Source: Chloroflexota bacterium (GTDB lineage Bacteria > Vulcanimicrobiota > JAMCWD01). Taken from it: a stretch of 64,000 nt of DNA. Below are positions 27,098 through 35,843 of this stretch, piece after piece (the stretch's first letter is position 1; each line of letters opens with the position of its first letter). Under the pieces are notes generated by a model. That model was not told where the DNA came from, made no database searches, and worked only from the letters and a program-made list of their open reading frames with translations. Both the position numbers and the translations under genes were made by a program. The stretch is from assembly GCA_023475345.1 (NCBI GenBank), contig JAMCWD010000038.1:1-64000 (forward strand). The letters are read 5' to 3'.

Positions 27098-27236
27098 ATC
27101 CTGTTAATTCTGATATTTTTGGCGTAATATCAAAAATCAGGTGCTAAAAATAGCCGGGGACCGGTTCGTAAAAGGGATAAATAATCACGGATAGAATAGG
27201 TATTGGTCTTTTTAATTATAATGTCAGGAGGGCAAG

Positions 27237-29252
27237 ATGGCCTCAGAAAAACCTGCCGGGGAACATACCTCAGTTGTTTGTGCCGAAGACGAATTTATAC
27301 CATATATTCCGACCGGGACGGTAATACCGGAATTTACCGCCCAGGCTATAATTCTGGGCGTGATACTTGCCGCATTATTCGGCACCGTCATGGTTTATCT
27401 CGGCCTTAAAGTAGGCATGACGGTCAGCGCTTCCATACCCGCCGCCGTTATTTCGATGGCCATCCTGCGCGGGGTACTCAAGCGGGGCACCATACTTGAA
27501 AACAATATCGTCCAGACAATTGCTTCGGCAGGTGAGGCCGCCGCCGCGGGAGTTATCTTCACCATCCCCGCGATGTTTATCTGGGCATTCGACCCCGCTT
27601 TCAAAAATCAGATCGGGCGGGTCAGCTTGTCGGAAATCTTCATGATAACGCTGATAGGCGGGATCATCGGGGTCTTCATGATGATCCCTTTGCGGAGATA
27701 CCTTATCGTAACGGAACATAAGACGCTGCCTTACCCGGAAGGCACTGCATGCGCCGAGGTCCTCAAGGCGGGCGAAACGATGGGAGCCAATGCGAAGCTT
27801 GTAGTATCGGGTTTCTGCGTCGCTGCGGTTTACCGTTTCCTCCTGGGTCCCTGCAAGCTGTGGAACGCCCTGCCCGGCTGGATATACAAGAAGATGAATC
27901 TCAGCCTTACTTTCGATGCCTCTCCGGCTTTGCTGGGCGTGGGCTTTATCATAGGCGCAGAAGTTTCCGCCTACATGCTTGCAGGCGGTCTCCTTTCATG
28001 GTTCGTGCTCATCCCTGCGATTACGTATTTCGGCAGCAGCCTCCAGCAGGCCCTCCAGCCCGCATCGACCCTTATAAGCCAGATGAGCCCCGACCAGATC
28101 TGGACCAACTATATCAGGTACATCGGGGCCGGAGCGGTCGCTATGGGCGGGATTATCAGCCTTGCAAAATCTTCCCCCGTCATAGTGAAATCGGTCCAAC
28201 TCGGCTTTGCCGAAGTTTTCCAGGTGATTAAAGGCGAAAAATTTGAAAAAAAGCGGATAGAAGACGACATCCCGATGCCGTTTGTTTTCTTCGGCTGTTT
28301 CGTGCTGGTGCTTTTGATAGCGTTCCTGCCCCAGATCCCCCTGGGCAAATTGAGCCTTTTCCGTGTAGTGGCGGCCCTTGCCGCGGTGGTATTCGGGTTC
28401 TTCTTTACAACGGTTTCCTCGCGGGTCGTCGGCATAGTCGGCTCTTCTTCGAACCCCGTTTCAGGCATGACCATCGGGACTCTTCTTGCAACTTCGCTGA
28501 TTTTCAGGTTTGCAGGCTGGACGGGCGTGCAGGGGATGGTGGCGTCTCTTGTCGTGGGCGCGCTTGTCTGTATCGCTATCGCCATCGCAGGGGATACTTC
28601 CCAGGACCTGAAAACAGGCTTCTTAGTCGGCGCGACGCCGAAGTACCAGGAGTACGGCCTGTTCATAGGCGTCCTTTCTTCGGCATTCTTCATAGCGCTG
28701 ACGGTCCTTTTCCTCTGCAGCACTTACAGGCTCGGAGACCCTACAGTCGTTAAACAGGAGCTTATCGCGCCACAGGCAAACCTGATGGCTATTATTATCC
28801 CGGGCATCCTGGAAGGACATCTCCCCTGGTCTCTTATATTCATCGGCGGTTTTGCAGCAATTGTAGCCGAGCTTATGGGTGTCCCGGCACTGCCTTTTGC
28901 AGTGGGGATGTACCTCCCGCTGGAGCTTTCTACAACCGTCATGATGGGCGGCCTGGTAAGCTGGATCATCACGAAGTCGCATAAGAACTGCAATAAGCTA
29001 AAGTCCGCGCTTGACAGGGGGCTGCTCATCGCATCCGGCTTGATTGCGGGGGATGCCATCCTGGGCATCTGTAAGGCGGTACTGGATTCGAGGTCGGTTT
29101 TTTTGAACGAGATTTTCCATATCCCGTATATCCCGTATAACTGGTTCGGCCTCGGTATGATAATTGCCGTTTGTATTTACCTTGGATATTTCTCCGTGAG
29201 AGAGCCGAAGAATGTAGAAACGAAAATAGATGAGATTGAGGATGAGGAATGA
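27237..29252 (+). CDS. OPT family oligopeptide transporter
   Basis: A 671-residue polytopic inner-membrane protein of the OPT family, which imports short peptides or metal-chelate compounds with protons. About fourteen to sixteen hydrophobic segments are seen. Family blocks include YLGLKVGMTVSASIPAAVIS near 60 and NNIVQTIASAGEAAAAGVIF near 97, an EHKTLPYPEGTACAEVL block near 160, and SSSNPVSGMTIGTLL near 402. The ATG at 27237 follows CAGGAGGG. The gene is followed closely by thiT and thiN, so it may serve in salvage with them. The true substrate cannot be told from the sequence. Confidence 0.9.
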   Translation: MASEKPAGEHTSVVCAEDEFIPYIPTGTVIPEFTAQAIILGVILAALFGTVMVYLGLKVGMTVSASIPAAVISMAILRGVLKRGTILENNIVQTIASAGEAAAAGVIFTIPAMFIWAFDPAFKNQIGRVSLSEIFMITLIGGIIGVFMMIPLRRYLIVTEHKTLPYPEGTACAEVLKAGETMGANAKLVVSGFCVAAVYRFLLGPCKLWNALPGWIYKKMNLSLTFDASPALLGVGFIIGAEVSAYMLAGGLLSWFVLIPAITYFGSSLQQALQPASTLISQMSPDQIWTNYIRYIGAGAVAMGGIISLAKSSPVIVKSVQLGFAEVFQVIKGEKFEKKRIEDDIPMPFVFFGCFVLVLLIAFLPQIPLGKLSLFRVVAALAAVVFGFFFTTVSSRVVGIVGSSSNPVSGMTIGTLLATSLIFRFAGWTGVQGMVASLVVGALVCIAIAIAGDTSQDLKTGFLVGATPKYQEYGLFIGVLSSAFFIALTVLFLCSTYRLGDPTVVKQELIAPQANLMAIIIPGILEGHLPWSLIFIGGFAAIVAELMGVPALPFAVGMYLPLELSTTVMMGGLVSWIITKSHKNCNKLKSALDRGLLIASGLIAGDAILGICKAVLDSRSVFLNEIFHIPYIPYNWFGLGMIIAVCIYLGYFSVREPKNVETKIDEIEDEE

Positions 29253-29281
29253 ACGCCTGACCCTTGAGGAGACGTGAAGTC

Positions 29282-29818
29282 TTGAAGCGTTCGATAGTTG
29301 AGATAGGGTTGACGGTGGCGCTTGCGCTGGTACTCGCCGCTGTAAAGATTTTCCACATGCCCATGGGGGGAGAAATCTCTCTCGGGATACTCCCGATACT
29401 GATACTGTCATTATGGCGGGGAGCAGCGCCGGGTATGACGGCTGGGCTTTTGTACGGCCTTGCTCATTATGTACAGGACCCTTTCATAATCCACCCGGTC
29501 CAGTTCCTGCTGGATTACCCCGTTGCTCATGCTCTGCTGGGGCTTTCCGGGATATTCTCCCGCCTTACGCCGCCCTGGAAGGCCGTGATACCGGGCATGA
29601 TTTTCGGCGTGGGTCTGGATTTCCTGTGTCATCTCATATCGGGGGTGGTCTTTTTCAAAACTTACATGCCTGAGATCAACTGGCTGGGAATGAGCTTTCC
29701 ATATAATCCCTGGTTGTATTCTTTTTTATATAATATTTCATATATACTGCCGGAGTTGATAGCTTCGATCATACTGGGGATACCTCTTTTAAGCGCGCTG
29801 AGGAGGGCTTTCCGGTGA
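29282..29818 (+). CDS. thiT: Energy-coupled thiamine transporter substrate-binding protein ThiT
   Basis: A small membrane protein (178 residues from TTG 29282) with about six hydrophobic segments. It carries ThiT-family blocks: PMGGEISLGILPILILSLWR, a GLLYGLAHYVQDP segment, and FLLDYPVAHALLGLSGIF. ThiT is the S component of an ECF transporter and binds thiamine with nanomolar affinity. It needs an EcfT/EcfA module, which is not in this window. TTG 29282 has GAGGAG ten bases upstream; TTG 29264, six codons earlier, is an equally in-frame alternative. Its stop overlaps the thiN start by four bases, linking uptake to pyrophosphorylation. Confidence 0.8.
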   Translation: MKRSIVEIGLTVALALVLAAVKIFHMPMGGEISLGILPILILSLWRGAAPGMTAGLLYGLAHYVQDPFIIHPVQFLLDYPVAHALLGLSGIFSRLTPPWKAVIPGMIFGVGLDFLCHLISGVVFFKTYMPEINWLGMSFPYNPWLYSFLYNISYILPELIASIILGIPLLSALRRAFR

Positions 29819-30456
29819 TTGAAAGAGTTGTTATCGTGGCCGGGGGCGTTCCCCCGTCCGGGGATCTCCTTCGCAAATGGAAGATCGATGGCAGTTTCCT
29901 GATCGCCGCCGACAGCGGCGCGACGTCATGCCTGAACGCGGGGCTTGTCCCCGATATCGTAATCGGCGATATGGACTCGTTGGAATCTCATGAATTCGAT
30001 GAGGTATTGAATCTGGGCGCGGAAATAATCGAGTATCCTCCGGATAAAGATAAGACCGACCTTGAGCTTGCTTTCGATGAAGCGGCCGGGATGAAGCCGG
30101 GAGAGATCGTTATACTGGGCGCGCTTGGCAACAGGGCCGATCACATCCTTGGAAATATAATGCTCCTGTTTAACAGCGCCCTGAAGGGCATAAAGGCGCG
30201 GATAGTCGATGAGCAGACGGAAATTTTTCCGGCAGGGAAGCGGAATATGCTGGAGGGAAAGCCCGGCGATATAGTTTCCTTAATCCCTGTTTCAGATGAG
30301 GTATCGGGCATAAAGCTTACCGGCTTGAAATACGATCTCCCCGGAGGCGTTCTGAAACGAGGCGGCACAAAGGGCCAGAGCAACGAATTTATTTCCCCTA
30401 CAGCTTTGATAGAAACCGGGGCGGGGGAGCTTCTTATAGTTGTAATCAGGAAATAA
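29815..30456 (+). CDS. thiN: Thiamine pyrophosphokinase
   Basis: A 213-residue cytosolic enzyme that transfers pyrophosphate from ATP to thiamine to give thiamine diphosphate. Hallmarks are AADSGATSCLNAGLVPDIVI at 31-50, GDMDSL at 51-56, YPPDKDKTDLELAF near 79, and GALGNRADHILGN near 101 (substrate pocket and metal site). The length is typical. The GTG start overlaps thiT (GTGA). Together with ThiT this forms a thiamine salvage unit. No TPP riboswitch was found upstream of this operon. Confidence 0.9.
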   Translation: MIERVVIVAGGVPPSGDLLRKWKIDGSFLIAADSGATSCLNAGLVPDIVIGDMDSLESHEFDEVLNLGAEIIEYPPDKDKTDLELAFDEAAGMKPGEIVILGALGNRADHILGNIMLLFNSALKGIKARIVDEQTEIFPAGKRNMLEGKPGDIVSLIPVSDEVSGIKLTGLKYDLPGGVLKRGGTKGQSNEFISPTALIETGAGELLIVVIRK

Positions 30457-30500
30457 AGATTTTATGTGAATTGATTACCTTACACCTCGCACGAAAGAGG

Positions 30501-30528
30501 TGGTCAAAAACCTCTCTTCAAGTATAAT
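30501..30528 (+). promoter_or_regulatory. Predicted sigma-70-type promoter for the gene at 30566
   Basis: A consensus TATAAT at 30523-30528 with a weak -35 (TGGTCA, 30501-30506) at 16-base spacing. A CACCTC/GAGGTG hairpin (30483-30502) just upstream may end the thiN transcript, but it has no T-run. Confidence 0.45.
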
Positions 30529-30565
30529 GGTTTTATCAACAAATTTACCGAAAGGAGACAAGTGA

Positions 30566-31327
30566 ATGATCAAACATGCGTTACTGGTGTTTATGATAAT
30601 GGTTATACTGGCTTCACAAGCATTCGGAGATGGAGGGGTTAAAGTGGAAAAGAAAAGCATATTAGTATTGCTGGTGGCTCCCATTATTGAAAGAAATGTG
30701 AATAAGGTAACGTTGTCAAGAGGAGCCAGGTATGGGTTCATAGAGGGCATTCATTGTGATATTTACAGCGCCGACCCTGAATATTTGAAAACGGTGTCTG
30801 ACATCAACACATTCAGGGAATCTGAATCGGCAGATATAATTTCGGTGACAGAGGATCGGGCTTATTTAGTTATAAGGGATTATCCTTTGCCTTTTGAAAG
30901 GCCGAAAGAACCTATAGAAATGTCGGTGCCTGAGCATGAAGTCGGGGATGTCGCCGGGGCATGGTATTCTTTGGGACCTGAAGAAGAGATAAAGGGTGAG
31001 GAGAGAATGAGAGTTGTAATAAAGTGTGTTTGGGACCCCATCGAAGGTGTCAAGCAAAACATTGAAGTAGGCTCTTTTTCATTAATCGACGACAAGATTC
31101 TCTTTGAAACATATGATGAATATGTTTTTGAGAGGGTTAGCGCTAAACTATTTTATCCTCAAATCATTGAAAAAGATGGGAAATATGAAGTTGTGCGACC
31201 TTTTACACCTGAACTTATCGAAAGAATTGTTGAGCAGGGATTAACAGATCTGGAGGCTTTCTTTTATGAAATGGAAATAGTTAAAGATATCCGCAAAGAC
31301 AAGCCGGAAGAATCAAAAAGCCGATAA
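30566..31327 (+). CDS. Secreted hypothetical protein
   Basis: A 253-residue protein with a clear Sec signal peptide (MIKHALLVFMIMVILASQAFG, cleavage near 21-22). The mature part is charged and beta-rich, with no domain I recognise. It contains an early segment around ARYGFIEGIHCDIYSADPEY and a helical, acidic C-terminus. An AAAGGAG site lies 8 bases before the ATG. Base composition is more AT-rich than the thiamine operon. It has its own predicted promoter and is followed by a 170-base gap holding a short repeat, so it is probably monocistronic. Function unknown; periplasmic location is inferred. Confidence 0.6.
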   Translation: MIKHALLVFMIMVILASQAFGDGGVKVEKKSILVLLVAPIIERNVNKVTLSRGARYGFIEGIHCDIYSADPEYLKTVSDINTFRESESADIISVTEDRAYLVIRDYPLPFERPKEPIEMSVPEHEVGDVAGAWYSLGPEEEIKGEERMRVVIKCVWDPIEGVKQNIEVGSFSLIDDKILFETYDEYVFERVSAKLFYPQIIEKDGKYEVVRPFTPELIERIVEQGLTDLEAFFYEMEIVKDIRKDKPEESKSR

Positions 31328-31404
31328 ATTATGGTAAATTGGGACGGAGGCATTGTTGTGACAGCATGGACATAATATGAATAGCCGTCATTTTTTTCCT
31401 CAAC

Positions 31405-31432
31405 TCAGCAGCGGAATAAATTCCGCCGTTCC
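31405..31432. repeat. Short near-palindromic interspersed repeat
   Basis: The near-palindrome GCGGAATAAATTCCGC lies inside a 28-bp block that recurs in inverted orientation at 40290-40317, with 26 of 28 bases identical by hand (19 of them in an unbroken run). Confidence 0.55.
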
Positions 31433-31498
31433 AGTGTTCTTATTTAAGGCCGACCCGGTATCAATCCGGCGGCTCTCCTGTTTTTCATGGTTCGGATA

Positions 31499-33169
31499 TT
31501 ACCCGTGGTAACCGCCTTCAGGCTGTTGTTTTTTCATCTCGTCAAGGCCCGCCGCCAGCTTTTCGGAGTTGAAGATTTTGGCGGAGCCGGCCCATACCTG
31601 GCGGATGCCGTTAACAAGGTTTTCTTTATTCAGGTCGGAGGAAAATTCCCGCATGGTTTCCAGGCCGCCGATAAATTCCTCAAGCCCTGCTATCATTGTC
31701 GATTTGGTTTCTTCCATTAAAGTTTTGAGCTTTTCGGAAACCTGGACTTCTTCGTCCGGCATATCGTCAAGGTTCAATGTCGGAAGCCTGTGTGTCCTTT
31801 CAAGCTGCTGGTGTGCCATGTCTTCCAGCCAGTTCACCACATCCAGGAATTCGTCCATGGAGATTTGATCTTCGGCGACCTGGTTCGCCGCATCGAACAG
31901 CTTCTTAAGGTTGTCGGTCATGACCATCTCCCCGGGCGACATTACGGCGGCAGCCGGGCTGCCTTCTTCTCCTATATTGAACGTGGAAAACGTCGAAGGC
32001 TCGCTGGTGGTCTGGGGCAGAGGTGTGCCGCAGTTCTCACACTTGGTCCGTCCTATGGGATTATAGTGATGGCATTTTATACAGGGGATCTTGCCTTCTT
32101 TTTCGGCTATCTCCTGGAAATTAGCATATGATTTTGCAAGCAGGCCGCCTGCTTCTTCCAGGCGCCCTACCGACCTTTCGAGAAGGAAGAGGTTCCTTCC
32201 CAGTATGAAATTGTTTATATCCTGCATTGCCAGGTCGAGCAGGGCGAAAGCATGTTTTGCCTCTTGTATTTCTTTTGCGATTTCCGCCGAATCGACCGGC
32301 ACTGTCGCATACACCTCGAACTCGCGCTTCATGCGGGCCATTGCAAGCTGGAAGTTCTTGACGGTATCGAGGAAAACTTCCTCAGGCAGTTGTAAGTTTA
32401 CGAACTCTTTTATGATGTTAATGAGAAGGTTTATGTGTGGAGAATCTGTGGGGAGGGCGGTAAGCCTTTTCAAATTCAGCCTCTGGAAAGCGTCTCTCAA
32501 ATCGACGGCGGCCGATGTCAGCACTTCCAGCCCTTCGGTAATAACCGCTTCGTCCATCGATTTTACGCCTTCGTCGAGTATCTGGTAAGCTTCCAGGTGA
32601 AGCTGGTATGCTTCCACGGCCGCATCTATTTCGGGGCCTTTTTCCTGGCGGGTCAGATCCCTGATGGCTTTTTCGGCTTCCGCCCCGGCATGGCGGAGCA
32701 AACCGGTGAAAAGGGAGGCTTTTATCTTGTCTTCGAGAAGGGCGCCCGCCGCCCTTATCAGGAAATTTACATAGGGGATGTCGGTCGGACCTTTTGACAG
32801 TTCTATGTACTGGTAAATATTTAACCTCCGGATCATTGTAAAGGTAATATACCTCAGGTATGCTTTGCCTGCTTCCAGGTGCTTTAAATTTTGGTCTTCC
32901 AGGAAAAGGGAGATTTCCTTAAGGGAGGCTTCATATTCTTGAAAAGCTATATTAAGGTCTTCGATTTCATTCCTATAAGTTTGATAATGCTCCGGCCCCG
33001 ATTCCATTATTTTCTGCTGAAATTCGTTCCATGACTTGTGGAGGTCTTTTATTGTTTTATTCATCAGGATCCCGAGATCTTCAGAGGGGGGCGAACCTGA
33101 AAGAATCTCCTCGCATAACTTTATGATCTTATTACTTAGCGGGGACGGGGTAGGCCCTTGAGGTGTCAT
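31499..33169 (-). CDS. Hypothetical helical protein with internal zinc ribbon
   Basis: A 556-residue, mostly alpha-helical protein without signal peptide or membrane segment. Long amphipathic helices fill about 15-350. A four-cysteine zinc ribbon, CIKCHHYNPIGRTKCENCG, lies near 363-381, then an acidic linker and a second helical domain (about 415-545). I do not recognise the family. The ribbon could bind zinc structurally or contact a protein or nucleic acid. The second of two close ATGs (33169) is chosen, because it lies nine bases after AGGAGG while the first lies only three bases after it. It is encoded 119 bases downstream of the glycine-zipper protein on the same strand, so the two may be cotranscribed. 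Confidence 0.62.
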   Translation of the reverse strand: MTPQGPTPSPLSNKIIKLCEEILSGSPPSEDLGILMNKTIKDLHKSWNEFQQKIMESGPEHYQTYRNEIEDLNIAFQEYEASLKEISLFLEDQNLKHLEAGKAYLRYITFTMIRRLNIYQYIELSKGPTDIPYVNFLIRAAGALLEDKIKASLFTGLLRHAGAEAEKAIRDLTRQEKGPEIDAAVEAYQLHLEAYQILDEGVKSMDEAVITEGLEVLTSAAVDLRDAFQRLNLKRLTALPTDSPHINLLINIIKEFVNLQLPEEVFLDTVKNFQLAMARMKREFEVYATVPVDSAEIAKEIQEAKHAFALLDLAMQDINNFILGRNLFLLERSVGRLEEAGGLLAKSYANFQEIAEKEGKIPCIKCHHYNPIGRTKCENCGTPLPQTTSEPSTFSTFNIGEEGSPAAAVMSPGEMVMTDNLKKLFDAANQVAEDQISMDEFLDVVNWLEDMAHQQLERTHRLPTLNLDDMPDEEVQVSEKLKTLMEETKSTMIAGLEEFIGGLETMREFSSDLNKENLVNGIRQVWAGSAKIFNSEKLAAGLDEMKKQQPEGGYHG

Positions 33170-33288
33170 GACCATTTCCCTCCTGTGAGAAATATTGTAT
33201 AACTCTTCTTCTTTATTCGGGAAAAACCTCCTGAATAAAGAAAGGGAGAGAAGCCGTCCCCTCCCTTATTTAAAGCCGATTTTATTTA

Positions 33289-34377
33289 CTACAGAACAAC
33301 TTTCAGGAGCGCCGCGACCCCTAAAGCGGACATAATGGCGGTAATCGTGGTGTACGAGGAGAAGTTCGGGCCGCTCTTTCCGGTGTCCGATTTTGCAGGA
33401 TCGGCTACTACGGTTTGCTTATAAGCGCCGCCCTGGTTGTATAATTCTTTCATTTCGCCCTTGTCGCCATGTTCTGCGTCAAGTTCGCCGGCATCCTCAT
33501 TATACTGGGAATAGTGGGTTGTAAAACTCATCCTATCATTGTCGATTTTGACCTGGCTGTTTCCGTCATATATGTTTGTTTCCTTTACATGGCCATTGGG
33601 GGCATCAACCTGTAACGTTACCTTGGTCCCGTCGCCGAGCAGGAATACGATGGAGCCGCTCCCGCCGGCTTCCGTAACATGTGTATCTCCCCATATCTTG
33701 GCGGACTGGCCGTTCGTGTCGGTAGTATAGAGGTTTTTACCGTTGACATTGATCCTGTAGCCCCCGCTGGAAAGGTATTCGACGCTGCCGTTTTCCAGCT
33801 TGGATGTGATGCCGCTGTATTCCCGGGCTCTTTGTTTGGGCTGTTGTTGCATCTGATACTGGTTAACGCCCAGGTAGCCGTAGCAGACTGAAGCGTTATA
33901 TGCGTTCTGGCTGTATGAGCCGTATGCCTGGCCGCTGCCCTGTCCATACATTGAATTTATGCCGTAGCCGTAAGCAGCGGCGGAGTCGCCCATCGCTTCG
34001 GGATAGCCCATGCCCATGCCTGCGCCATAAGAACCGTAATAGTTTGCTCCGCTATACATCTGCATCATGGCTTTTTGCTGGTGCTGCTGCATGTCGCTCA
34101 TCTGGATCATGGTGCCTATCGAGCCGCCTACGGTTCCTCCGAGCATTCCGCCTGCAAGCGCCCCTATCGGGCCGCCGAGAGCAAAACCGGCGATTCCGCC
34201 TATAGCGCCGCCGGCGATAGTTCCTCCTACGGGATTACCGAGTACTTGTTTGGCGCCGGAACCTATTTCAGGGGCGAAGTAACCCAGGCTGGAGCCGGCT
34301 GCTGCCCCTATCGGGCCGCCGAGCAGCATTCCGCCTACTCCCCCTCCGATCGCTCCAAGTATTCTTCCAACGTCCAT
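33289..34377 (-). CDS. Glycine-zipper protein with DUF1521-like (metal-inducible autocleavage-type) domain
   Basis: A 362-residue protein in three parts. Residues 1-90 are a long Gly/Ala-rich glycine-zipper region (AGGAIGGIAGFALGGPIGAL) able to insert in or pack on membranes. Residues 95-185 are rich in Gln, Gly, Tyr and Met. Residues about 195-335 resemble DUF1521: GGYRINVNGKNLYTTDTNG, then KIWGDTHV at 227-234, then LLGDGTKVTLQVDAPNG. In the rhizobial effector NopE1 this family cuts itself within a GD-PH motif when calcium is present. Here the motif reads GDTH, so autocleavage is uncertain. The C-terminus ends in a hydrophobic stretch (TTITAIMSALGVAALLKVVL). The similarity call is from memory of the family pattern. 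Confidence 0.55.
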   Translation of the reverse strand: MDVGRILGAIGGGVGGMLLGGPIGAAAGSSLGYFAPEIGSGAKQVLGNPVGGTIAGGAIGGIAGFALGGPIGALAGGMLGGTVGGSIGTMIQMSDMQQHQQKAMMQMYSGANYYGSYGAGMGMGYPEAMGDSAAAYGYGINSMYGQGSGQAYGSYSQNAYNASVCYGYLGVNQYQMQQQPKQRAREYSGITSKLENGSVEYLSSGGYRINVNGKNLYTTDTNGQSAKIWGDTHVTEAGGSGSIVFLLGDGTKVTLQVDAPNGHVKETNIYDGNSQVKIDNDRMSFTTHYSQYNEDAGELDAEHGDKGEMKELYNQGGAYKQTVVADPAKSDTGKSGPNFSSYTTITAIMSALGVAALLKVVL

Positions 34378-34644
34378 TGCCTGCCCCCTCTGAGATTTTA
34401 TAAAAATAGCAAAGCTCGCGTACTTTCATCTTAATTATCACGCATTGAAATTAAAAAGTAAAGCATACTATCGAATTATTAAGCAAGTCCCGATTAGTTC
34501 TTGTTAATTCTATGAAAAATTATGTGAAATTTTATTTTATTTGACAAAGTTGTAGTCACGAAGCCGTTTTTTAATAAATTTTTAAAATGTTGTATAAATT
34601 CGATGTCATCTCTCCTGCTTAAAAATTGTGTGGAGGCCGGACGG

Positions 34645-34692
34645 CTGTTAATGGACAGGGATTTTGTGGGGCCTTTTCCTGTCCATTAACAG
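34645..34692. repeat. Perfect 15-bp inverted repeat upstream of the coiled-coil gene
   Basis: CTGTTAATGGACAGG (34645-34659) and its exact complement at 34678-34692 flank an 18-base spacer. It lies in the 425-base AT-rich gap (34378-34802), 15 bases before a predicted promoter. It could be an operator, a cruciform or a transcript hairpin. It lacks the T-run of a terminator. The remainder of the gap left of it (34400-34640) is AT-rich without recognisable features. Confidence 0.6.
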
Positions 34693-34707
34693 GACGACAA
34701 TGTCTGA

Positions 34708-34736
34708 TTGATAAATAAGTCGCCCCATGTTAAAAT
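34708..34736 (+). promoter_or_regulatory. Predicted sigma-70-type promoter for the coiled-coil protein gene
   Basis: TTGATA (34708-34713) and TAAAAT (34731-34736) with an ideal 17-base spacer, giving a leader of about 60 bases to the ATG at 34803. The 15-bp inverted repeat directly upstream is well placed for a regulator. Confidence 0.55.
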
Positions 34737-34802
34737 AAGATTTATAAGAAAGAGGGACATTTCTACTCATTACTTCTCAGAGCACCTGAAAGAAGGGAGA
34801 TA

Positions 34803-35768
34803 ATGATGAAGAAGTTGTTTTTTCTGGCCATTTTAATGCTCGTTCTTATAGGAACCGGCCTGAAGCCTGCTTTATCAGAAACCAAAGCAGATATCAAGGA
34901 GCAGATAAATGCGTTAGATTCTTTAAAAACGGATATTGCTAAGGAACAAAAGATACAGAGAGATCTGGCGACTAATAAAGATTTGCTCATCAAACTCGAT
35001 GCCACAATTAAGGAAGAAGAATCTAATCTTGCTAACAGTTTATCTGAGTTGAATGCAGAATGCGACGAGTTTGCGTCAGAGGCCGAAGTTTTCAATAATG
35101 CTGTCACCAAGCATAAGGCGGAAGATGCAGACCTTGTGAATAAGGTTCTTTCTGCAAAACCCGTATTTGAACAGCATCAAGCCGATGAAGAACAATTGAA
35201 AGCCAGTATAGAAAGACACAATTCTTATAAACCGGACCCAAGCAATTCCGGTGAGGTTTCTGCGTATAATGCTGAAGCACAGAGTCTGAATGATGAGAAA
35301 GGGCGTCTCGAAACGGAAAGAGTTAAATTGAATTCTGAACGTCAGAGCCTGCTCGAATGGGGAAGACGAATCGATTCGGAAAAAGAAGAATTGCAAAATC
35401 GGGAAAAAACACTGGAACTGAGAAGACAGGATCTGTCAAATCGCCAGGAAGCGCTTACCAAGAAGCAAGATGATTTGAAATGGTCCCGGGAGCAGTGCAC
35501 AAAAAAGACATTGGAATGGGCGGCCATGCAAAAAGAGAGCAACGCAAAGATGAATGAATTGGTCGCAAGGCTCAATTCCTTACTTGCTCGTATTAAACAT
35601 TTCAGCGAATGCCCTGAAAGTTTCCCGACCGAGGTTGATCTTACAAATTTGAATGGTGCTGCAGAGCAAGCCAGCCGCTGTCTTCAAAGGGCTTGGGACG
35701 GAGCTGGAGCCGGGGACACAACTCCGGTCAAACCGAAACCTCCATTTCAAGTAACTCCCAACCAGTAA
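34803..35768 (+). CDS. Secreted coiled-coil protein
   Basis: A 321-residue protein with a signal peptide (about 1-25, ending near KPALSE) and then an almost unbroken charged coiled coil (about 28-270) rich in Glu, Lys, Gln and Leu heptads, for example EKEELQNREKTLELRRQDL. Two cysteines in the last part (ECPESF and ASRCLQRAW) could form a disulfide in the periplasm. The tail is Pro-rich. No family is recognised; the layout is like periplasmic scaffold or EnvC-like N-terminal coils, but no peptidase or LysM domain is present. GAAGGGAG precedes the start codon; the ATG three bases later is equally possible. The gene is AT-rich relative to its right-hand neighbours. Confidence 0.65.
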   Translation: MMKKLFFLAILMLVLIGTGLKPALSETKADIKEQINALDSLKTDIAKEQKIQRDLATNKDLLIKLDATIKEEESNLANSLSELNAECDEFASEAEVFNNAVTKHKAEDADLVNKVLSAKPVFEQHQADEEQLKASIERHNSYKPDPSNSGEVSAYNAEAQSLNDEKGRLETERVKLNSERQSLLEWGRRIDSEKEELQNREKTLELRRQDLSNRQEALTKKQDDLKWSREQCTKKTLEWAAMQKESNAKMNELVARLNSLLARIKHFSECPESFPTEVDLTNLNGAAEQASRCLQRAWDGAGAGDTTPVKPKPPFQVTPNQ

Positions 35769-35843
35769 CATAATTAGGTTGCTAACACAAACTAACACAT
35801 ACGGCCTTGCTGTGGCGGTATTATTATAGTAAAATGAAGCATT

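Noticed and set aside
27100-27236. Possible TPP riboswitch before the OPT-thiT-thiN operon
   Set aside because: The conserved CUGAGA and ACCUGAUCUGG-like blocks were not found by reading.
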